Part shown: positions 10,443 to 22,873 of the stretch, piece after piece
Numbering within the stretch: the stretch's first letter is position 1
Layout: every line of letters begins with the position of its first letter
NCBI GenBank assembly: GCA_003255065.1
Contig: QAOA01006662.1
Span: 534,215 to 598,214 of the forward strand
Length of the DNA stretch: 64,000 nucleotides
Source: Cercis canadensis
Taxonomy: Eukaryota; Streptophyta; Magnoliopsida; Fabales; Fabaceae
Reading direction: 5' to 3'
Notes under the pieces: model-generated
The model's database searches: none
Told to the model about the DNA's origin: nothing
What the model saw: only the letters and a program-made list of their open reading frames with translations
Program-made: the position numbers and the translations under genes

Positions 10443-11690
10443 TCACCCATTCTTGAAACCCTGTAAAAATTCTTTGGTAAGGAAATGTGGTAATAAATTG
10501 CTCTCACCTTTAATGAATTTTATATCAAACTCGAAACAAGAAAGAATGGCTTGCCATCTTGCAAAAATTTGTTTAGAAACTAAATTTTGAACATCCTTTT
10601 GTAAAACATCTTTTGCAGCTTTGCAATCAATGCGTAAAAGGAATTTTTTGTTTATCAAATCATCTTGAAATTTAGTAATGCATAAAACAATGGATAGGAT
10701 TTCCTTTTTTATTGTGGAATAATTCTTTTGACTTTCGATCCATGAGCCAGAATAATACTGAACAATTTTTTCTCTATCATTAAATTTTTGTTTTAAGATT
10801 CCTCCATAACCTATATCTGAAGCATCAGTTTCTACTATCATTAATGATTTTGGATTAGGTATTCCTAAACAAGGGAGATGTTTGACTTGAATTTTTATAA
10901 GTTTGATGACCTCGGTCATTTCATCACTCCAAGCAAGAGGTTTCTTTTTCAATCTTCTAAATAAAGGTTTGCATATGATTCTTAGATTAGGTATGAAGTC
11001 GGCGACATAATTGAGACAGCCTAAAAATCTTTGTAATTGTTTCTTATCTTTTATTTCATCTGGAAATTTTTCTGCAAATTCTATAGATCTACTAATAGGT
11101 TTGATGGTTCCTTGATAAATATCATGACCTAAGAATCTAACTTTGGTTTGGAATAATTTCATCTTTTTGGCCGACACGACTAAACCATTTTCTTTAACAA
11201 TATGAAGGAAAGTTTTTAAGTGTTTAAAATGTTGTTCTAAAGAATTTGAGAATACTAATACATCATCTATGTAAACTATGGTGAAATTAGTATAAGGATT
11301 TAATATATCATTCATCATATTTTGAAATTCAGAAGGGGCATTTTTTAATCCAAAAGGCATAACATTCCATTCATAATGACCAAAATGCACTATAAAAGCT
11401 GTTTTGTATTTGTCTTCTTCTTTGATTTGAATCTACCAAAATCCTGATTTCATATCAAATTTTAAAAATATTGATGCATTATATAATCTTCTTATAAGGT
11501 CTTTTTTATTAGGAATTGGATATCTAATCCATTGAAGTACCTTATTTAAAGGTTTATAATTAATGACTAATATAGGTGCACCTCTTTCTAATTCAGCTTG
11601 ATTCTGTACATAAAAGGCTGCACAACTCCAAGGAGATTTACTAGGTCTAATAAGTTTTTTATCTAATAATTTTTGAATTTCCTTTTTACA
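10443..11690 (-). pseudogene. Caulimovirid reverse transcriptase-RNase H, truncated
   Basis: The minus-strand frame is open from 11390 to 10443 (315 codons). The same frame extends upstream to the 11690 junction but is cut by a TAG at 11433-11435 within the conserved RT fingers/palm region. The open part has the RT active site YIDD at residues 40-43, a typical connection region, and an RNase H domain with DAS near residue 170 and a second catalytic-type Asp in a DCK context. It ends just after the RNase H domain. The N-terminal polyprotein (movement, coat, protease) is absent. RNase H and connection motifs separate it from the Athila pol genes around it. Confidence 0.85.
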
Positions 11691-12636
11691 TGCTTACTGT
11701 TATTGTTTCTAGCAATTTTTCTTCCTTCGTTTTCCCTTTGTTCTACTTGCTTTCCTATTTTGTTTTCCTTATTTGTTTAGGTTGTCTTTCTCTGCTTAGT
11801 GTTTCTGTTTCTGTTTCTGTCTTGTTTTTGATTCTGACCAACTGGGATTGAGTTGCAAATTAGTGGACAAAGAAATTGCTTTGTGAGAAGCACTGTGAGC
11901 TGAACTTTGTGCTATTATTGCCCTTGTTTTGTCTCCTTTGCTGCCATTCTGTCCCCTTTGCTATCTTAGTTCACTTTTTGGTAAAATTTCTATATTGTGT
12001 AAGGTCTGTGATTATTTTCTTTTCTTACTGTCTTGGTTGCCTTACTGTTTTAGGTTCCCATTGTGTGAATTATTGTGCCTATTCCCAAATTTTTCCTTGT
12101 TTCCCTAGCGTTTTGGCTTGAAATTACGATTTTACGGGTCAAAATTCTGTACGGATTTTTGTTCTCTGATTGAGCTGAAAATTGGTCAGTTGAAGGAAAA
12201 CGGTGTGAGAAATATAACTCAATGCTAAGGCATTGAGCACCACCCTATCTCGGCCAAATTCCATCGTTTAGACCCCAGAGCTGAAAATTGGTCAGTTGAA
12301 GGAAAACGGTGTGAGAAATATAACTCAATGCTAAAGCATTGAGTACCACCCTATCTCGGCCAAATTCCATCGTTTAGACCCCTTTTTCAATTTTTTAAGA
12401 TTTTTTATTTGATTTTTGAGTTTCCTTTTCATCAATATTTCATGCTGTGGTGGTAGAAAAATTTTTAAAAATGTTTTGATAGGTTAATTAGTATTATTTT
12501 GGTGTCTTTTTGCATTTGTCTAGTGCATTTAGTGTGTTGTGGTTTTTGCACTTTTCTTTCATTGATTCACTATTTTACTGTTTTGGTGTGTTCTAGTGTG
12601 TTTTAAAGTGTTGTTATCTTTTGATTTGCATAGTGC
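11691..12636 (+). other. Family-1 leader, unit 2, 5' truncated, with 106-bp tandem duplication
   Basis: Homology to the other leaders begins at TGCTTACTGT. A 106-bp direct repeat (12172-12277 and 12278-12383) duplicates the hairpin segment, so this leader carries two copies of the hairpin (12218-12237 with loop TAAG, 12324-12343 with loop TAAA). Confidence 0.8.
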
Positions 12637-15600
12637 ATGACTCGGTCCTCTCAATTTGAACTACTTGAAGGTGATTCTGAAATAGAGAGAACCTTGCACA
12701 CACTTGCTAGGGCACGTAGAACTCCTAATCACATAGAGCATAATATGGCTGCCAATGACATTAATCCTGAGGTTGATCTTGCTGCTAATAATGGGGCTGG
12801 AAATAATGACATGCATGCTAGGGCTAGGACACTTAAGGAGTTGGCTGCCCCTGATGATAATTACCAACCTTTGTGTATTCAATATCCTGATGCTAATTTC
12901 GAATTAAAGTCTGGATTAATACACTTGCTCCCAAAGTTTCATGGACTTGCAGGTGAAGATCCTCACAAGCATTTGAAGGAATTTCACATAGTGTGTTCTA
13001 CCATGAAGTCTCAGTCAATTGAAGAGGAGCACATCAAGCTTAGGGCTTTTCCCTTTTCATTAGATGGAGCAGCGAAGGATTGGCTATACTTGCAGCCATC
13101 CATCATCACATGCTGGAATGACTTGAAGAGGTGCTTTCTTGAAAGATTCTTCCCTGCCTCAAGAGCTGCTGCCATCCGAAAAGAAATATGTGGCATAAGG
13201 CAAAACAGTGGAGAGACACTACATGAGTATTGGGAGAGATTCAAGAAACTCTGTGGAAGCTGCCCCCATCATCAAATCAGTGACCAGTTGCTCATCCAAT
13301 ATTTCTACGAAGGACTTCTTCCTATGGATCGAGGCTATGTGGATGCTGCTTCTGGAGGTGCCTTAGTGGACAAGACCCCTGCAGCTGCAAGAGATTTAAT
13401 ATCCAAAATATCAGACAATGCACAGCAATTTGGCACAAGGATGCTCACCCCAACTAGAGGAGTGAATGAGGTGCAGATGGCAGATCAACAAAGGGTGGAG
13501 ACTCGTTTGGAGGAATTGACCTCCTTGGTTAGACAGCTAGCAATGGGGCACACACCGGTTCAAGCTCATGCCAAGCTATGTGGAATTTGTTCTCTGTCTA
13601 GTCATCCAACAGATCAATGTCCTACTCTCCAAGACAACACTGAAGTAGTGGCTGGAGTCTTTCCTGGCAGACCTTACCAGCAGCCCTGATATGACCCCCA
13701 CTTCTCCACCTACAACCCTGGTTGGAGAGATCACCCTAATTTAAGGTATGGAGGAAATTCTGGCCAACCTTACCAGCAGCAGCAACAACAATCGTACCAG
13801 CCACAACAGCCTAAGTACAATGCAAGTTCAAGCAACCAGCAGTACCAAGCACCAATGAAGCAGCCTATGCAGCAAGCTAACAAGCCAGAACCGAGCCTGG
13901 AAGACTTAGTGAAGCAATTGGCAAGTAGCAACATCCAATTCCAACAGAGGACTGAGACTAGCATTCAGAGCTTGGAGACTCAGATAGGTCAACTTGCAAG
14001 CACCATTAGTGAGATGAAGTCTCAAGGTTCTGGCAGTTTACCTTCTCAGACAGTCACCAATCCAAGAGGCAATGTGAGTGCCATAACCCTGCGCAGTGGT
14101 AAAGAAGTGAGTGCTCCAGTACCTAGCCTGCCTTCTACGGTTCAAAATTTTGTTCAAGAAAAAAATTCAGACCCTACAGTCCCTAAAGCTATTCCAAAAC
14201 AGCAGCCAATCCACCTTCAGGATCAGGCAGAGAGCTCTACCCCCAGTATTCCTCTCCCCTTTCCAAACAGAATTACACAGTCCAAGAAAATTGCTGAGCA
14301 TGAGCTAGATAAAGAGATCATGGATACTTTCAGGAAGGTAGAAGTCAATATACCTCTTCTGGAAGCAATTAAACAGATTCCCAAGTATGCAAGGTTTCTG
14401 AAGGATTTGTGTACCCACAAAAGAAGACTGAAAGGCAATGAGAAAATGAGCATGAGCATAAATGTGTCAGCAATGATCCAGCCTAACTTACCATCGAAGT
14501 GCACTGATCCTGGAACTTTCACCATTCCCTGCACTATTGGAGACAAGCAGTTTACAAATGCCATGTTAGATCTAGGTGCTTCCATCAACGTGATGCCTAA
14601 GTCCATCTATTCATCACTGCAGATTGGAGAACTGAAGCCCACTGGAGTAGTCATACAGCTTGCTAATAGAAGCACAGCCTATCCTGCAGGCCTTCTTGAG
14701 GATGTTTTGGTTAGGGTAAATGATTTAATATTTCCAGCAGATTTTTATGTGTTAAATATGGAGGATGAGTCTACATCTAGACATGCCCCTTTGATCTTAG
14801 GTAGACCCTTCCTTAAAACTGCTAAGACCATAATTGATGTGCATGCTGGTACCCTGTCCATGGAATTTGGTGACACTGTAATTCGTTTTAATTTAAGTGA
14901 TGCCATGAAACACCCTCTAGAAGAGCATTCAGTGTTCCAAATAGATGTCATAGACCTGCTAGTTGATGATGTGCATGCTGAATTGGTAGCTGAATTTCCT
15001 GATATAGTAGGCTTGCTAGATACTTTAGAGTGCCCTGCATGTACTGATTGTGATGGGAGTTGTGATGCTTGTTCTGAAATTTCTGCATATATGGGATATG
15101 ATGAGACTGTTTTGAGCATAGTGCAGAGCTTGCAGGTGTTTCTGAGCTTCACACAGCAGACTTGGTTTCTCCAACCAAGCTAGTTCCCTCTGTGCAGCAA
15201 CCACCTATTCTTGAGCTGAAACCGTTACCTGACCATCTCAAGTATGCTTTCCTAGAAGCAGAAGAAAAGCTGCCTGTCATCATAGCCAACAATCTGCAAC
15301 CTGAACAAGAAGAGAGGTTGTTGCAGATTCTGAAGCAGCGGAAGACAGCCATTGGATGGACACTTGCAGACATTCCTGGCATTAGCCCCTCCACCTGCAT
15401 GCATAGGATTTTATTAGAGGAAGAAGCTAAACCAGTGAGGCAGCCCCAAAGGCGACTTAACCCGTTGATTCTGGATGTGGTCAAGAAAGAAGTGAGCAAG
15501 CTGTTGTCAGCCGGCATTATCTACCCCATCTCAGATAGCAAATGGGTGAGTCCAGTTCAAGTGGTTCCAAAGAAGAGTGGCATAACTGTGGTAGCCAATG

Positions 15601-18280
15601 AGAAGAACGAGTTGATCCCCACCAGAGTGTAGAACAGTTGGCGCGTCTGCATCGATTATAGAAGACTCAACCAGGCGACAAGGAAGGATCACTTCCCTCT
15701 ACCCTTTATTGATCAGATGTTAGAGAGACTGGCAGGGAAGTCCCATTACTGCTTCCTGGATGGCTTCTCAGGCTACTTCCAGATTCACATAGCCCCAGAG
15801 GATCAGGAGAAGACGACTTTCACCTGTCCATTCGGCACATTTGCATATAGGAGGATGCCTTTCGGCCTGTGTAATGCCCCTGGTACATTCCAGCGGTGTA
15901 TGGTGAGCATATTTTCTGATTTTTTAGAACACTGCATTGAGGTATTCATGGACGACTTTACTGTATATGGCTCCTCTTTTGATGCATGTTTAGATAGCCT
16001 TGCTAAGGTACTTGATAGATGCATTGAGACTAACCTTGTTCTTAATTTTGAGAAATGTCACTTCATGGTCGAACAAGGCATAGTTTTAGGGCATGTAATT
16101 TCTAGCAAAGGCATTGAAGTAGATAAGGCTAAGATAGATGTTATTGCCTCCTTACCCTACCCCACTTGTGTGCGGGAAGTGCGTTCCTTTCTTGGTCATG
16201 CAGGGTTTTACAGGCGATTCATCCAGGACTTTAGTAAGATTGCCTTGCCATTGTCTAAGCTTATCCAGAAAGAAGTGGATTTCGACTTTGATAAGCAGTG
16301 CAGAGTAGCCTTTGATCAGCTGAAGCGGAGTCTTACCTCCCCTCCCATCATGCAGCCACCTAATTGGGAGTTTCCCTTTGAGCTTATGTGCGATGCGTCA
16401 AACTTTGCAGTAGGCGCTGTCCTTACGCAGCGAGTGGACAAGCTGTCCCACGTGATTTATTATGCCTCTCGCACTTTGGATGCTGCCCAAGCAAATTACA
16501 CCACTATTGAGAAAGAGCTCCTTGCAATTGTGTTTGCTTTAGATAAATTCCGTTCATATTTGCTTAATTCTAAAGTCATTGCTTTCTCTGATCATGCAGC
16601 TTTAAAGTACTTGCTCAAGAAGCCGGATGCGAAGCCTAGGCTCATTAGGTGGATGCTGCTCTTGCAAGAATTCGACCTTGAGATCAGAGACAAGAGTGGA
16701 GCCGAGAACTTGGTAGCAGATCACCTGAGTCGGATACCACTGACTTTGGACAACCTTCCCATCAGAGAAACCTTCCCAGATGAGCAGCTTTATCAGCTGC
16801 AAGGTACAGATCCTTGGTATGCTGACTTGGTAAACTACTTAGTTGCTTCTGAGTTACCTGCTTATTTTAAGAAGCATCAAGTAGATAAGCTTAAAAGTGA
16901 ATCCAAACATTATGTGTGGGATGACCCCTACTTGTGGAGACTCTGTAGTGACCAAGTAATTAGGAGGTGTGTGCCTGGACATGAGTCTGAGTCTGTGTTA
17001 CAGTTTTGTCATACTTCTGCATGTGGTGGTCATTTTGGACCTCAGCGCACTGCTCGTAAAGTTTTAGATTCTGCACTCTATTGGCCTACCCTATTTCATG
17101 ATGCGTACAACTTTTGTAAGAATTGTGCCCAATGCCAACGGACAGGTAATATTTCCCGTAGGAATGAGATGCCTCAACAACCTTTGCTATTTTGTGAGAT
17201 ATTTGATGTTTGGGGCATCGATTTCATGGGTCCTTTCCCTACTTCTTTTGGTTTTGTGTATATTCTTTTAGCTGTGGACTATGTTTCTAAATGGGTAGAG
17301 GCCAAGGCCACCCGGACTGATGATTCTCGTGTTGTCTTAGATTTTGTCAAGACTCACATTTTCTGCAGGTTCGGTGTTCCAAGAGCCATCATCAGTAGGG
17401 TCCTTTCCCTACTTCTTTTGGTTTTGTGTATATTCTTTTAGCTATGGCCTATGTTTCTAAATGGGTAGAGGCCAAAGCCACCCGGACTGATGATTCTAGT
17501 GTTGTCTTAGATTTTGTCAGGACTCACATTTTCTGCAGGTTTGGCGTTCCAAGAGCCATCATCAGTGACCAAGGTTCTCACTTCTGCAATAGGCACATGG
17601 CTGCTTTGTTGAGAAAGTATGGTGTGGTGCACAAGGTGTCAACCCCTTACCATCCACAGACCAATGGGCAAGCAGAGGTGTCAAATAGGGAGATCAAGCA
17701 AATTTTAGAGAAGACTGTCCAGCCCAACAGAAAGGACTGGAGCCTGCGTTTGGATGATGCATTGTGGGCCTATCGGACTGCCTACAAGACCCCTATAGGC
17801 ATGTCCCCTTACAGGCTAGTCTTTGGCAAGGCATGTCACCTTCCAGTAGAGATCGAGCATAAGGCGTACTGGGCTGTGAAGCAATGTAATCTTGATTTAG
17901 CCCAAGCCGGATCACAGAGGAAACTCCACCTGCAGGAACTTGATGAAATCCGGTTGGCGGCTTATGAGAATTCCAGAATCTACAAAGAAAAGACCAAGGC
18001 TGTCCATGACAAGATATTGGTGAGAAAAGAGTTCTACATTGGTCAGAAAGTGCTACTCTACAACTCTCGTCTCAAGCTAATGCCCGGCAAGCTTCGTTCT
18101 CGATGGATGGGTCCTTTTGTGGTGACTCATGTCTTTCCTTATGGTGCAATTAAGATCAAGAATGAGGCAACCAGCCAGACCTTCCCAGTGAACGGACATC
18201 GACTGAAACCTTTCTATGAGGGTTTTCAAGAGCAAGTGGTGGAGGAGGTGCATTTGTCTGCTGCCCTTTATGAGACTTAA
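12637..18280 (+). pseudogene. gag-pol: gag-pol polyprotein, unit 2, inactivated
   Basis: Colinear with the unit-3 frame. It is interrupted by a CGA-to-TGA stop at 13687-13689 just after the Gag zinc knuckle, a one-base deletion near 15114 between protease and RT, a CAG-to-TAG stop at 15630-15632 at the start of RT, and a 170-bp duplication in the integrase core that shifts the frame at about 17398. From 17426 to 18280 the integrase C-terminal part is open again and includes the last catalytic Asp and Glu. The RT FMDD motif and RNase H are preserved. No full-length protein is expected. Confidence 0.93.
17228..17567 (+). repeat. 170-bp tandem duplication inside integrase, unit 2
   Basis: Units 17228-17397 and 17398-17567 align base for base with an offset of 170 but differ at several positions. 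They cover the segment between the first and second catalytic Asp of integrase. Because 170 is not a multiple of three, the duplication breaks the frame. Confidence 0.9.
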
Positions 18281-19678
18281 ACCCACAGGCTGTTTTCTTT
18301 CCCTTTCTCTTTTATTTTTAGTGCCTTGCTTGCTTTTACTGTTTGCTTTGTGCTTTGCATTGAGGACACTGCAAAAATTTAAGTGTGGGGGAGGGATTAG
18401 CTTGTTGTGTGTGTTTTTATGCTTTCTTTTTTTTTTTTGTTTTACTTTACTTGCTGTTTTTACTATTTTCTGTTTAGATTTTTAGTGTTATGTTTTCTGT
18501 TTTAGGCTTAATTTTCTATTTTATGTGTTTTTAAATTTTTCTAGTTCTTTCCAATCAATTTAAGAGTTATGAAGAGAGTGGTTTGAAGCAATTTTGATTC
18601 TTAAGTGCTATAACATGAGTGGACAATTATCTTGCTTCTTGGATTTAAGTGATATGGCAACAAAATTTGATTTGGATAAGTTAATTCTTAGTAGTCTTAT
18701 AAGCTGTGAGGATTTGAGCCATATGTCATGATTCTTTCTTGTGTGTTTTCATCTATCATTTTGACGCTCTAGAACTTGTTCTGTTTCTTAGTTGAGGTTA
18801 CATTTGCACATGCATGCATAGAAGTGATTAAGGCATTCCTTTCTTTGAGAAGCTACTTGACCAAATAGCTAACCTTGATGTTATCCTTTGATTTCCCCTT
18901 TTTGAGCCTATTGATCTTTTCTTTCATGTGTAGCTCATTGCAAGCCTAAGTGTAAAACCATGTCCTACCCAACCCTTAGGAATTGCAGAGCATTGCATTG
19001 AATAAAAAAGGAGTAAACTCTTACAAAAACAAAGCATCAAGTTGTGGCTGATTGGTTGTGGTTGAAATTGTTAAGTGTTATGTTTCAAAAAAAAAAAGAA
19101 AAAAAAAAAAACAGCAGCAACAAAAGAATAAAGTTGTTTTGGGAAAAGAAAAAAAAAAATGAGTTGAAGCCCAAAGTCAAGATGCATAAAGTACTTGAAA
19201 TTCTCCATAATTAGATGCTCTTTGTGATTCCTTGGGTGCTTTAGCCATTTTTCCATATTATTGACATCCTTTTACCTTTCCCCATTACAACCCTTTAAAA
19301 GTCCTTTTGATTTGTGTTATGCATGTGACATAGGTAGTGGAGATTGAGAAAGTGAACAAGCTTATGGTAGTGTGATTTTGATAGGATGATGGGAGAGAAA
19401 TACTTACCTTAGACACTTGAGAGAATTGAGAGCATTTATTTATCTTGTGAGAGGCTATCTACTTTGACTCATTCCTATTAAATAAAATTGCCATGTTTTT
19501 TGTTCTTTAGTTGTCAAGAGATATTGTTCCATGAGTGTTTCTATTCTTTAAGTTTGAATTGTTTTCTTACCTTAATCTTTGCATTCTTGATTTGATTGGA
19601 GAGATGTTTTTCTTATTCTAGTTAGTTTGTTTCTTGTGATTTTGCCCAGGAGTGCAAAAAGCTAAGTGTGGGGGAATT
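18281..19678 (+). other. 3' non-coding region of unit 2
   Basis: Same layout as unit 1: internal purine tract AAGTGTGGGGGAGGGA at 18381-18396, poly-A stretches around 19088-19111 and 19151-19160, and the terminal polypurine tract just before LTR C. No credible ORF. Compared with unit 1 it has about 50 extra bases near 19250-19300, also present in units 3 and 4. Confidence 0.75.
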
Positions 19679-21624
19679 TGATAACACATTATTTTATACT
19701 ATTTGTTTCTCTTATACTTAGTCTTTTAGTGTGTGTTTCTAGTGATTTTTATGGCTTTTAGACATGTTTTGTAGATTTGGACTTATTGGTGCTTGTAGAT
19801 TTTAATTGCTTAATTGTTAAATTATGGCACTACTTACGTTTTTTACCATATCTTTTGCTACAGATGTCCGATTGATGTGATTCCAGTTTCGTTGGAAATC
19901 TGACAGAAAATTCCATATTTCATATTAAGATCCCAGAAGCTGATTCTCGCGTCTGGACAACTGAAATTCGCGTGCAAGCAGTCCAGATTTTCTGCTCCGC
20001 CCAGCACTCCGCCCAGCATTGACTGATTCCTTTCCTTAGGGCTGCCTATTGGACCAGAGCATGTTTATTTGGGCCAACATCTGCTTTTTGGGCCAGCACA
20101 CATGACACTAGGGCTTGATCATGTTTTTACCATTAATAATTTAGGAAACTAGGTTTATTTTGTAATTAGGAAACCTAGAGGAGGCAGCCAGCTAGTATAT
20201 TTTCTCAAGTTGTTGAGGCAAAACATACATAATCAGAACAGATACGAAATTCCTTGAGCTCCTGCTGCCTCCTTTGCTGAGTTCGAATGAAGAGCCCAGA
20301 AGCTGATTCTCGCGTCTGGACAACTGAAATTCTCGTGCAAGCAGTGCAGATTTTCTGCTCCGCCCAGCATTGACTGATTCCTTTCCTTAGGGCTGCCTAT
20401 TGGACCAGAGCATGTTTATTTGGGCCAACATCTGCTTTTTGGGCCAGCACACATGACACTAGGGCTTGATCATGTTTTTACCATTAATAATTTAGGAAAC
20501 TAGGTTTATTTTGTAATTAGGAAACCATTAGGAAACCTAGAGGAGGCAGCCAGCTAGTATATATTCTCAAGTTGTTGAGGCAAATCATACACAATCAGAA
20601 GAGATACGAAATTCCTTGAGCTGCTGCTGCCTCCTTTGCTTAGTTCATTTTTCCCTTCTGCTTTGTGTTCAAGTCTTCCATGGAAGGCTAAGTTCGTTTG
20701 TAATAAATTTAGGAAACTAGGTTTATTTTGTAATTAGGAAACCTAAAGGAGACAGCCAGCTAGTATATATTCTCAAGTTGTTGAGGCAAAACAGACACAA
20801 CCAGAGAGATACGAAATTCCTTGAGCTGCTGCTGCCTCCTATTTTCTGAGTTTGTTTTTCTACTTTTGCCTTATGTTTAAGCCTTCAATGGAGGGCTAAG
20901 TTCGTTTGTAATCAATTCAAGAGGAGCCAAACTTGACAATCCAGAGTTCTTGTACTTCAACCGGGTTTGATTTAATTTAATTTGAATTACTGCTTCTCCC
21001 ATTCTTCATATGATTGAATGGTACTTTGATTCCTTGAGTTGTATGAATTTAAATCAGTTGATTAGATTCATAACAGTAATTTGAATGGTACTTTGATTAC
21101 ATGAGTTGTATGAATTTAAATCGGTTAATTAGATTCATAACAGTAATCAGATTGATAATCATACTTTAAAGGTCTTTAATATATGGTTAACTTGGATAAT
21201 TCGGTTATTAAATTAATCTGGATTTAGTGATATAGAGCGGTTGCCTAGAGTCTTAATTCCATGATTAATTGAATCCTGATTGGTAAATCAGTAGGAATTC
21301 TAAGTGTTATTGTTAGGGGTTCCAGGTAACATTTAACCAAGAATTAAATCAGATCTAGTTTATCTTTAGTGAATAATGATGGATTAAGGTTTGGTTGCCT
21401 GCTTGAGTTGATTGCGTTTTCTCTTATTTGATAAATTCAGTTTACTGCTTTCTTAATTCTTAGTATATTGCATTCAACACAAAACCCCCCCTTATTCTGT
21501 TCTTGCTTAAGTTCTTAAAAGATTAGTTGTTCTGGTGAATCCTTGGGAGACGACACTGGTTGCATCCTATACTACAATTTAGTTGCAATTAGTAGTTTAA
21601 TTTTGTACGGTTCGGCACCCGTCA
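19679..21624 (+). repeat. Family-1 LTR C (1946 bp) with internal duplications
   Basis: It begins TGATAACA after the polypurine tract and ends TCA before an intact PBS. It is about 630 bp longer than LTR D because the segment from the CCGCCCAGC repeat through the TATA region is repeated: about 19925-20284, again about 20285-20642, and a third partial copy about 20703-20850. A further short duplication lies around 21018-21145. The promoter region is therefore present about three times. Confidence 0.9.
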
Positions 21625-21630
21625 AAATTT

Positions 21631-21648
21631 TGGCGCCGTTGCCGGGGA
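21631..21648 (+). other. Primer-binding site, tRNA-Asp, perfect
   Basis: TGGCGCCGTTGCCGGGGA, an exact complement of the plant tRNA-Asp 3' end, six bases after LTR C. Confidence 0.95.
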
Positions 21649-22873
21649 TTTTACCTAACATATTAATCTTCTTAGGACTCTTTTGTTATTGTTTTATTTG
21701 CTTATTGTTCTTGTTTCTAGTCATTATTCTTCATCATTCTCCTCTTGTTCTACTTGTTTTCCTATTTTGTTTTCCTGTTTTGCTTAGGTTTTCTTTCCAT
21801 GTTTAATGTTTCTTTTCTGTGTTGTTTTCAATTCTCACCAACTAAGATTGAGCAGCAAAATTGTGGACAAGGAAATTGCATTGTGAGAAGCACTATGAGC
21901 TGAAGTTTGTGCTATTATTGCCCTTGTTTTATTTTCTTTGCCGTTATTTTGTCTCCTTTGCTATATTCGTCCACTGTCGGCCAAATTTTTATATTGTGTG
22001 AGCATTGTGGTGATAGTTTTTTCTTGTTGTTTTGTTTCCTTTGCTGTTTTAGGGTTCTATTGTGTGAATTCTGGTGCCTTGGTGCCAGTTTTCCTTTGTT
22101 TTCCCCTTGCTTTGATTTGATTTAGTAGTTTTCGCGTGTACTGTTTTGGCCAAATTTTTGTACTCCGATTGACCTGAAACTTGGTTAGTTGAAGGAAAAC
22201 GAGCTAAAAATCAATAATCATTGTTATACAATGAGGTCTTCATTTTTAAGCCGAATTCCATCGTTTTGACCACTTTTCCAATTTTTTAAAAATTTTTATT
22301 TGATTTTTGAGTTTTATTTTCATTTAGCTTCATCCTGTGGTGGTAGAATTTTTTTTTAAAATGTTTAGATGGGTCAACTAGTGTTATTTTAGGGTCTTTT
22401 TGCTTTTGTTTAGTGCATTTGGTGTGTTTTGATTTTAGTATGTTTCCCTAGCGTTTTGGCTTGAAATTACGATTTTACGGGTCAAATTTCTGTACGGATT
22501 TTTATGCTCTGATTGAGCTAAAAATTGGTCAGTTGAAGGAAAACGGTGTGAGAAATATAGCTCAATGCATAAGCATTGAGAACCACCCTATCTCGGCCAA
22601 ATTCCATCGTTTAGACCCCTTTTTCAATTTTTTAAGATTTTTTATTTGATTTTTGAGTTTCCTTTTCATCAATATTTCATGCTGTGGTGGTAGAAAAATT
22701 TTTAAAAATGTTTTGTTGGGTCAATTAGTATTATTTTGGTGTCTTTTTGCATTTGTCTAGTGCATTTAGTGTGTTGTGGTTTTTGCACTTTTCTTTCATT
22801 GATTCACTGTTTTACTGTTTTGGTGTGTTCTATTGTGTTTTAGAGTGTTGTTATCTTTTGACTTGCATAGTGC
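21649..22873 (+). other. Recombinant leader of unit 3
   Basis: The first part (about 21649-22440) is a divergent leader resembling the one at 47160-47600. At about 22441 it changes to the standard family-1 leader, repeating homologous sequence so that two related leader modules lie in tandem. Each has its own hairpin at the equivalent place: TCATTGT-TAT-ACAATGA at 22218-22234 and CTCAATGC-ATAA-GCATTGAG at 22561-22580. This suggests unequal recombination between two Athila subfamilies. Confidence 0.75.

Larger units (their letters stand above)
9148..11690 (-). other. Endogenous caulimovirid (pararetrovirus) fragment
   Basis: A 2.54-kb block between the exact end of LTR B and a family-1 leader truncated at its 5' end (11691). 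On the minus strand it holds an RT-RNase H coding relic (11690 to 10443), a degraded downstream coding region (10442 to about 9700), then a TATA box and a polyadenylation hexamer. This order is that of a Caulimoviridae genome running from RT through the intergenic region to the pregenomic RNA start. The RT and RNase H look caulimovirid rather than Ty3; the genus is unresolved. The fragment is truncated at both ends and carries stops, so it is a genomic fossil. Confidence 0.8.
11691..19678 (+). mobile_element. Athila-type element, unit 2 internal region
   Basis: A family-1 internal region that begins abruptly inside the leader: the PBS and about 74 bases after the LTR are missing. Leader, broken gag-pol, 3' non-coding region and polypurine tract follow, then LTR C. 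Without a PBS it could not be reverse-transcribed in the normal way. It is highly similar to units 1 and 3. Confidence 0.92.
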
